This document shows, in pieces, positions 58,794 through 64,000 of a stretch of DNA of 64,000 nucleotides (position 1 is its first letter; every line of letters begins with the position of its first letter). Both the position numbers and the translations under genes were made by a program. Below the pieces are notes generated by a model. The model did no database searches and was not told where the DNA came from. It was given only the letters and a program-made list of their open reading frames with translations. The stretch is taken from positions 37,647-101,646 of the forward strand of contig JAFEDD010000005.1 in the NCBI GenBank assembly GCA_018241765.1. Direction: 5' to 3'. The stretch comes from Pseudomonadota bacterium. Its GTDB lineage: Bacteria > Pseudomonadota > Gammaproteobacteria > Burkholderiales > Casimicrobiaceae.

Positions 58794-59756
58794 ATGTCAG
58801 TGTTCACCCGTGTCAGCGAGCAAGACGTATCCGCCTGGCTGACTCGCTATCCGCTCGGCGCCGTGCAAGCGCTGACGCCGATTGCCGAAGGCATCGAAAA
58901 CACGAACTATTTCCTGTCCACGACGGCCGGCGAGCATGTGCTGACGCTCTATGAGCGCATTCCGGCCGAAGATCTTCCGTTCTATCTCAACTTCACCGCC
59001 CATCTCGCGCGCGCGGGCGTCGCGGTGCCCGCGCCGGTGGCCGATCGCACCGGCGCCCTGTTCTCGATTTTGAATGGTCGGCCTGCGGCGATCGCGCAGC
59101 GCCTCGCCGGTCGCCCCGTCATGCAGCCCTCTGCCACGCACTGTGCCGCGGTGGGCCGCGAACTCGGGCGATTGCATCTGGCAAGCCGAACCTTTCGCAC
59201 ACGGGCCAACAACAAACGCGGCCCCGGTTGGGCGTTGACGACGTCGCGCGCGGTGCGCGCGTTTCTCGATGCCGAACAAAATGCCATGGTCGAGGCGGAA
59301 CTGCGTTTCCAGCGCGAGCGGCGGCAGACGCGGCTGCCGAGCGGCGCGATTCACGCGGATCTCTTTCGCGACAACGTGCTGTTCGACGGCGAGCGCCTGA
59401 GCGGATTCATCGACTTCGGTTTTGCGGCGACCGACGAATTCGCCTACGACCTCGCGATCACCGCCAACGATTGGTGCGTGATGCCGGGCGGCGCTCTCGA
59501 CGACGCCCGTCTGCGGGCATTGCTTTCGGCCTATGTCGCGCAGCGCCCGATGAGCGATGATGAGCAGCAGGCGTGGCCGGCGCTGCTGCGCGCGGCGGCG
59601 CTGCGCTTCTGGCTGTCGCGGCTCTATGACCTGCATCTGCCGCGCGTGGCCGACATCAACACGCCGCACGATCCGACGGTGTTCGAGCAGATTCTGCGCG
59701 CGCGCATTGCGACGCCGAGCTTCTGGCCGGAAGCGCTCGTCGCGGGGGCAGCCTGA
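58794..59756 (+). CDS. thrB: Homoserine kinase, type II (APH-fold)
   Basis: This enzyme phosphorylates homoserine in threonine synthesis. The 320-aa product belongs to the aminoglycoside-phosphotransferase-like homoserine kinases of betaproteobacteria and Pseudomonas rather than the GHMP type of E. coli. 'IAEGIENTNYFL' is the ATP-side loop, 'HADLFRDNVLFDG' holds the catalytic Asp and Asn, and 'FIDFGFAATDE' is the metal-binding DFG equivalent. The following membrane-protein gene starts 1 bp after its stop. Confidence 0.95.
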   Translation: MSVFTRVSEQDVSAWLTRYPLGAVQALTPIAEGIENTNYFLSTTAGEHVLTLYERIPAEDLPFYLNFTAHLARAGVAVPAPVADRTGALFSILNGRPAAIAQRLAGRPVMQPSATHCAAVGRELGRLHLASRTFRTRANNKRGPGWALTTSRAVRAFLDAEQNAMVEAELRFQRERRQTRLPSGAIHADLFRDNVLFDGERLSGFIDFGFAATDEFAYDLAITANDWCVMPGGALDDARLRALLSAYVAQRPMSDDEQQAWPALLRAAALRFWLSRLYDLHLPRVADINTPHDPTVFEQILRARIATPSFWPEALVAGAA

Positions 59757-59757
59757 C

Positions 59758-60531
59758 ATGGCGAAGGAGATCACGTTCGTCGCCAACGCGCGGGCGAGTG
59801 AGGGGGCGGCGTGGGTGTATCACTCATGGCTCATGTTTCGGTTGCATTGGCCGCGCTACATTGGCCTGACCTCGCTGTATCTGCTCTTGATGCAGTTGAC
59901 GGCGACCTTCACCGGCCCGCTCGTCGTGCTGCTCAATCCCGTGCTCTCGGTCGGCTTCCTGGCGGCTGCCTGGCATCACGAGCGCGGTGAGCTGCCTGAA
60001 TTGCAGCATCTGTTCGCCGGTTTTCGCTCCAATTGGCGCGTGCTGGTGGCGCTCGGTGGCGTGCAGTTGCTCGGGCTCATCGTGGCGCTGACGGTCGGGC
60101 TGCTCGCCTCCGGCCTGTCGTTCGAGCAACTCAAGAGCATCGAAGAGCAGGGCAACGTGCCGCCCGAGGCGCTGCTGCGCGTCATGCTGGTGACGCTCGC
60201 GATCACGCTGCCGGTGACGGCGGCGATGTGGTTTTCGCCGGCACTGGTCGTCTTTTCCGACGCGTCGTTCGCGATGGCGATCCTCGCTTCGGTGCGCGCA
60301 ACGTTCGCCAACTGGCTCGCGATGAGCGTCTATGGCATCACCATGTTCGCGCTGAGCGTGGCGGCGGCGTTGCTGATGGCGCCGCTGCTCTATCTGCTGT
60401 CGCCAACCACGGCGCTCACGCTGGCGATGCTGCTGGTGGTGCCGCTGACGGCGATCCGCATGATCAGCGACTACATCTGCTATCGCCGCGTATTCCATCG
60501 CGGCGAGGTGCTCGAGCCGCGCTCGGCGTGA
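59758..60531 (+). CDS. BPSS1780-like membrane protein
   Basis: This 257-aa protein has about six transmembrane segments and resembles the uncharacterised BPSS1780 family found next to thrB in betaproteobacteria. The N-terminal ~20 residues are soluble ('VANARASEGAAWVYHSW'). A conserved 'SVGFLAAAWHHERGELPEL' follows the second helix. It is almost certainly co-transcribed with thrB. The stop codon lies inside a 23-bp tandem duplication. Confidence 0.75.
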   Translation: MAKEITFVANARASEGAAWVYHSWLMFRLHWPRYIGLTSLYLLLMQLTATFTGPLVVLLNPVLSVGFLAAAWHHERGELPELQHLFAGFRSNWRVLVALGGVQLLGLIVALTVGLLASGLSFEQLKSIEEQGNVPPEALLRVMLVTLAITLPVTAAMWFSPALVVFSDASFAMAILASVRATFANWLAMSVYGITMFALSVAAALLMAPLLYLLSPTTALTLAMLLVVPLTAIRMISDYICYRRVFHRGEVLEPRSA

Positions 60532-60556
60532 CGCTCGAGCCGCGCTCGGCGTGACG
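60511..60556. repeat. 23-bp tandem duplication across a stop codon
   Basis: The 23-bp block starting CTCGAGCCGCGCTCGG and ending CGTGACG occurs at 60511-60533 and again, identical, at 60534-60556. It duplicates the C-terminal codons and stop of the membrane-protein gene and ends 2 bp from the convergent uvrD stop. Confidence 0.9.
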
Positions 60557-60557
60557 C

Positions 60558-62768
60558 TCAGGCCGGCATCAGCTTCGCGTATTCCAGCGCGAGGCGCTTG
60601 ATGCCGTGCTCCGCGAAGTTCACCTCGACCTGCACGTTCTTGCCGCTGCCGTCGGCGCTGACGATGACGCCGTGGCCGAACTTGGCGTGGCGTACCTGCT
60701 GACCGATGCGAAAGCCGGAGTCGCTTCGCGTTTCGCTGCCGATTGCCTGGGCAAACGCCGAGCGTGCCGGGTGTGGCGCCGCTGCGCTTGCGTCGCCAGC
60801 TTGCGCCAGAGCGCCGCGCGGCCGCGCCGAGAGCCAGTGCAAGAGTGGCGGCGGGATCTCCTCGATGAAGCGCGACGGCACGTTGTAGCGCGTCTGTCCG
60901 TGCAGCATGCGCACCTGCGCGCAGGAGAGGTGCAGTCGCCGCCGAGCGCGCGTCACGGCGACATACATGAGCCGCCGCTCTTCCTCCAGTCCGCCGGCGT
61001 CGTCGAGCGCGTTGTCGTGCGGAAAGAGCCCCTCTTCCAGTCCGGTCACGAACACGGTGTCGAACTCCAGCCCCTTGGCCGAATGCACGGTCATCATTTG
61101 CAGCGCCGCGCGGCCGGCCGCCGCTTGGGTGTCGCCGGCTTCGAGCGAAGCGTGGGCCAGAAAGGCGCTGACCGGGTCGAGCTCGGCCGGCGACTCCTCG
61201 GCGTCGGGCGTGGCGACGAGTCCGTCCGCTTCGTGCAGAAAGGCGTCGGCGGCGCCGATCAGCTCGTCGAGGTTTTCGACGCGGTCCTGGCCGTCTTTTT
61301 CGGCCGCGTAGTGCGCGCGCAGGCCGCTCGCGGCGAGCAGATGGCGTATGACGTCGGGCAGCGGCAACGAGCGCGTCGCCGCCCGCATGCTCTCGATCAG
61401 CGCGACGAACTGCGCGATGGCGCTCTGGCTGCGGCCGCCGGCGCCGCTGCATGCGGCCTGCCATAGCGTCACGCCGTGCCCGGCGGCGCCCTGCTGCAGC
61501 GTCTCCAGCGTGCGCGTGCCGATGCCGCGCGCCGGGAAATTGATGACGCGCAGCAGCGCGTTGTCGTCGTCCGGGTTGTGGATCAGGCGCAGGTAGGCGA
61601 GCGCATGCTTGACCTCGGCGCGCTCGAAAAAGCGCAGCCCGCCGTAGACGCGGTACGCAATGCGCGCGTTGAAGAGCGCGTGTTCGAAGGCGCGTGATTG
61701 CGCGTTGGCGCGGTAGAGGATGGCGATGTCGTCGAGCGCGATGCCGTCGGCCATCGCCGCGCGCACGCTGTCGAGCACGAAGGCCGTTTCCTCGGCGTCG
61801 CTGTAGCCCTGAAAGATGCGGATCGGCTCGCCATGCCCGCGATCGGTCCACAGCTCCTTGCCGATGCGCCCCTCGTTGTGGCGGATCAGCGCATTGGCGG
61901 CATCGAGGATGTTGCCGAAACTGCGGTAGTTCTGTTCGAGCTTGATGATGCGCGCCGGCGCGAAATCGCGCTCGAAGTGCTGCATGTTGGCAACCTTCGC
62001 GCCACGGAAGGCGTAGATCGACTGGTCATCGTCGCCGACGGCGAATACCGCCGTGTCGGGGCCGGCCAACAGCCGCAGCCAGCGGTACTGCAAGGTGTTG
62101 GTGTCCTGGAATTCGTCGACCAGGATGTGGCGAAAACGCGCGTTGTAGTGCTCGCGAAGCGCGCCATCGCGCGCAAGCACCTCGTAGCTTCGCAGCAGCA
62201 GTTCGGCGAAGTCGACCACACCTTCGCGCTGGCAGGCCGCTTCATAGAGGCGGTAGATCTCCACCTGCTTGCGCGTGAAGTCATCGTGCGCGTCCACACG
62301 ATCCGGACGCAGGCCTTCTTCCTTGGCGCTGGCGATGAACCACGCCATTTGCCGCGGTGGATATTTTTCGTCGTTGATCTGGTGCGCCTTCATCACGCGC
62401 TTGACGAGCGCGATCTGGTCCTGCGTGTCGAGGATGGTGAAGGTCTGCGGCAACTGCGCCTCGCGCCAGTGCGTGCGCAGAAAGCGGTTGCACAGACCGT
62501 GGAAGGTGCCCACCCACATCGGGCGCGTGTTGACCGTCGCCAGAGCGGCGAGGCGGGTGAGCATCTCGCGCGAAGCCTTGTTGGTGAAGGTCACCGCCAG
62601 CACGCCGGCCGGGCTGACCTGTCCGGTGGCCAGCAGCCACGCGATGCGCGTGGTCAGCACCCGCGTCTTGCCGGAGCCGGCACCGGCGAGGATCAGGGCG
62701 TTCACGTGGGGCAGCGTGACGGCGGTGCGCTGGGGCTCGTTGAGCGGCGCGAGCAGGGCGGTGTTCAT
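60558..62768 (-). CDS. uvrD: DNA helicase II (UvrD)
   Basis: This SF1A 3'-5' helicase acts in nucleotide-excision and mismatch repair. The 736-aa product has motif I 'AGAGSGKTRVL', motif II 'VDEFQDTN', motif III 'GDDDQSIYAFRGA', motif IV 'EQNYRS', motif V 'MTVHSAKGLEFDTVF' and motif VI 'YVAVTRARRRL'. The C-terminal tail 'RHAKFGHGVIVSADGSGKNV' is the UvrD RNA-polymerase-interacting Tudor-like module. TAAAAT lies 6 nt before ATG 62768, which suggests a leaderless mRNA. Confidence 0.97.
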   Translation of the reverse strand: MNTALLAPLNEPQRTAVTLPHVNALILAGAGSGKTRVLTTRIAWLLATGQVSPAGVLAVTFTNKASREMLTRLAALATVNTRPMWVGTFHGLCNRFLRTHWREAQLPQTFTILDTQDQIALVKRVMKAHQINDEKYPPRQMAWFIASAKEEGLRPDRVDAHDDFTRKQVEIYRLYEAACQREGVVDFAELLLRSYEVLARDGALREHYNARFRHILVDEFQDTNTLQYRWLRLLAGPDTAVFAVGDDDQSIYAFRGAKVANMQHFERDFAPARIIKLEQNYRSFGNILDAANALIRHNEGRIGKELWTDRGHGEPIRIFQGYSDAEETAFVLDSVRAAMADGIALDDIAILYRANAQSRAFEHALFNARIAYRVYGGLRFFERAEVKHALAYLRLIHNPDDDNALLRVINFPARGIGTRTLETLQQGAAGHGVTLWQAACSGAGGRSQSAIAQFVALIESMRAATRSLPLPDVIRHLLAASGLRAHYAAEKDGQDRVENLDELIGAADAFLHEADGLVATPDAEESPAELDPVSAFLAHASLEAGDTQAAAGRAALQMMTVHSAKGLEFDTVFVTGLEEGLFPHDNALDDAGGLEEERRLMYVAVTRARRRLHLSCAQVRMLHGQTRYNVPSRFIEEIPPPLLHWLSARPRGALAQAGDASAAAPHPARSAFAQAIGSETRSDSGFRIGQQVRHAKFGHGVIVSADGSGKNVQVEVNFAEHGIKRLALEYAKLMPA

Positions 62769-62809
62769 CGCTCGATTTTAGGGAGGCGGGGCACGCGGCC
62801 CGCCCGCGC

Positions 62810-63343
62810 TCAGCGCGCGCGCCCGAGCGTCTCGCGCAGCGAACGAACCAGCCGCGTGAGCGCACGCCGCAGACGGAACTTGATGACGCGCGCCATGCGC
62901 CAGACGAGGCTCGCGCGGATGGCCTCCAGCCACGCGTCCTTCCACGGTACGAACCAGCGATAGGCGCGTGCGAACCACGCAAGCTGCATCAGCGCCGGCT
63001 GCGTCAGCGCAAAGAGCCGCGCGACGATGGCGGTGCCCAGCACCTTGGCGGCAACGATCACGGCGACCCCGAGCCACTGTTGGCCCGACGCCATCAACCA
63101 CAGCGCAAAGAGTTTCACCGGCACCAGTGCGACGCCCGGTGCGCCGAACAACAGCAGCGCCGGCCACGGCGGCAGGCGGCGGATGCCGGCCTCGATGGCG
63201 GCCCACCACGGGCGCCGCGCGAACCAGTCGAAGAGGTGCGCGAGCGTTGCCCAGCCCCATTCGTAGAACATCACGATCAGCGCGAGCGGCAGCTGAAGGA
63301 GACGCAGCAGGCGGCCGGAGACGGTGCGCGGCGGGCGGTTCAT
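62810..63343 (-). CDS. Hypothetical membrane protein
   Basis: This 177-aa protein has two or three hydrophobic segments ('LLQLPLALIVMFYEWGWATL', 'ALLLFGAPGVALVPVKLFAL', 'VAVIVAAKVLGTAIVARLFAL') and a strongly basic C-terminus. Similar short proteins occur beside uvrD or argA in betaproteobacteria without a known role. TACATT lies 6 nt before ATG 63343, again suggesting a leaderless transcript. It is divergent from argA, with 89 bp between. Confidence 0.65.
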   Translation of the reverse strand: MNRPPRTVSGRLLRLLQLPLALIVMFYEWGWATLAHLFDWFARRPWWAAIEAGIRRLPPWPALLLFGAPGVALVPVKLFALWLMASGQQWLGVAVIVAAKVLGTAIVARLFALTQPALMQLAWFARAYRWFVPWKDAWLEAIRASLVWRMARVIKFRLRRALTRLVRSLRETLGRAR

Positions 63344-63432
63344 CGTGACAATGTAGCGGCGTTCGCGCGTGGACCACGCGTGGAGGTGGCGGTTTGCGAT
63401 GGCTTGCGGGTGGCGCCGATAGAATCGCGGCC

Positions 63433-64000
63433 ATGCCGCCCGATCCCACCCCCTCAGCGCCGAACGGTGCGCCCGTCAACGGCGGCGACACCGAACTGTC
63501 GGCCTTCGTGCCGACCTTTCGCGCGTCGGCGCCCTACATCCAGGCGTTTCGTGGCAAGACCTTCGTCGTTGCCTTTGGCGGCGAAGTGATCGCCGATGAG
63601 ACGTTCCCCAATTTCATTGCCGACCTCAACCTGCTCGCCAGCCTCGGCATTCGCCTCGTGCTGGTGCACGGGGCGCGCCCGCAGGTCGAAAAGTTGCTTG
63701 CCGAGCGCGGTATCGAGAGCCGCTATCACCGTGGCGTGCGCGTCACCGAAGCCGATCAGTTGGGTAGCGTGATCGGCGCCAGCGCCCGCGCCCGCACCCG
63801 CATCGAGGCGGCGCTGTCGATGGCGCCGCGCACCGGCGTCGTCGCCCCGAGCCACAACCAGATCACCGGTGGCAATTTCGTGGTCGCCAAGCCCATCGGC
63901 GTCGTCGATGGCATCGACATGAAGGACAGCAGCGAGGAGCGCCGCGTCGATGCGCAGGCGATCAAGAACTGCCTCGACGATGGCGACAGCGTGCTGATGT
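63433..64000 (+). CDS. argA: N-acetylglutamate synthase, N-terminal part (runs off the window)
   Basis: This is the first step of arginine synthesis. The 189 visible residues form the amino-acid-kinase-like domain: 'FRGKTFVVAFGGEVIADE' (about 40-57), 'LVLVHGARPQVEKLLAERG' and 'ESRYHRGVRVTEADQL'. The GNAT catalytic domain lies beyond base 64000. A ~35-aa polar N-terminal extension precedes the kinase fold. TAGAAT ends 7 nt before ATG 63433, and no Shine-Dalgarno is seen. The arginine inhibition site would be in this domain. Confidence 0.92.
   Translation, partial: MPPDPTPSAPNGAPVNGGDTELSAFVPTFRASAPYIQAFRGKTFVVAFGGEVIADETFPNFIADLNLLASLGIRLVLVHGARPQVEKLLAERGIESRYHRGVRVTEADQLGSVIGASARARTRIEAALSMAPRTGVVAPSHNQITGGNFVVAKPIGVVDGIDMKDSSEERRVDAQAIKNCLDDGDSVLM

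Overview
The window is high-GC bacterial chromosome. Housekeeping gene content and order suggest a betaproteobacterium, though I cannot place it below class. The cues are ispD-ispF overlapping by ATGA, metG divergent from mrp, recA-recX beside lexA, and a thrB, small membrane protein, uvrD, argA cluster. Most genes are densely packed core functions with very high GC at third codon positions. Accessory material sits at the left edge (1-2042), at 12.6-19.8 kb and at 47.3-48.5 kb.

Layout. 1-2042: a lower-GC restriction-modification remnant, made of a truncated RecG-like/AlbA-type regulator and an orphan HsdM that abuts selO. 2052-12596: selO, a DUF3592 membrane protein, a NitT/TauT/HMP-type ABC importer (binding protein, ATPase, permease), a methyltransferase, serS, an L-2-hydroxyglutarate-oxidase-like flavoprotein and a DNA-binding/TPR protein. 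12617-19818: two arrays of an exactly 93-bp repeat, in the same orientation, flank an AbrB/PIN toxin-antitoxin pair and a large secreted kelch-repeat protein. 19885-36388: a flavoprotein, a CinA-like protein, a second-type EF-G, a GDT1-family transporter behind a yybP-ykoY-type (Mn2+) riboswitch, an SDR, a class V aminotransferase, a secreted hydrolase, a D-threonine-aldolase-like enzyme, a secreted protein with a dockerin-like C-terminus, a SpeD-SpeE fusion and a minus-strand group of small envelope proteins. 36536-47251: a HAD phosphatase, divergent lexA/recA with one shared SOS box, recX, a zinc-ribbon protein, tag, an MFS transporter and alaS. 47283-48534: a REP-associated tyrosine transposase (RAYT) inside its own REP doublets. 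48562-64000: an ArgD/AstC-type aminotransferase with a RidA protein, a glycine-zipper protein, a SulP transporter, metG with a GNAT gene, mrp, ispDF, thrB, uvrD and the start of argA.

The most unusual content is non-coding. I read three families of structured repeats. (i) A dispersed ~117-bp imperfect hairpin with inverted ends near CAACTTTTC/GAAAAGTTG occurs six times, always between genes, every 7-14 kb. (ii) The 93-bp arrays have unit ends that are REP-like hairpins (GTAG head, GCTTGA loop) with compensatory stem changes. (iii) A GTAGCCTCGAT REP family surrounds the RAYT gene. Several genes also have a TANNNT box 6-7 nt before the start codon, which suggests leaderless transcripts.
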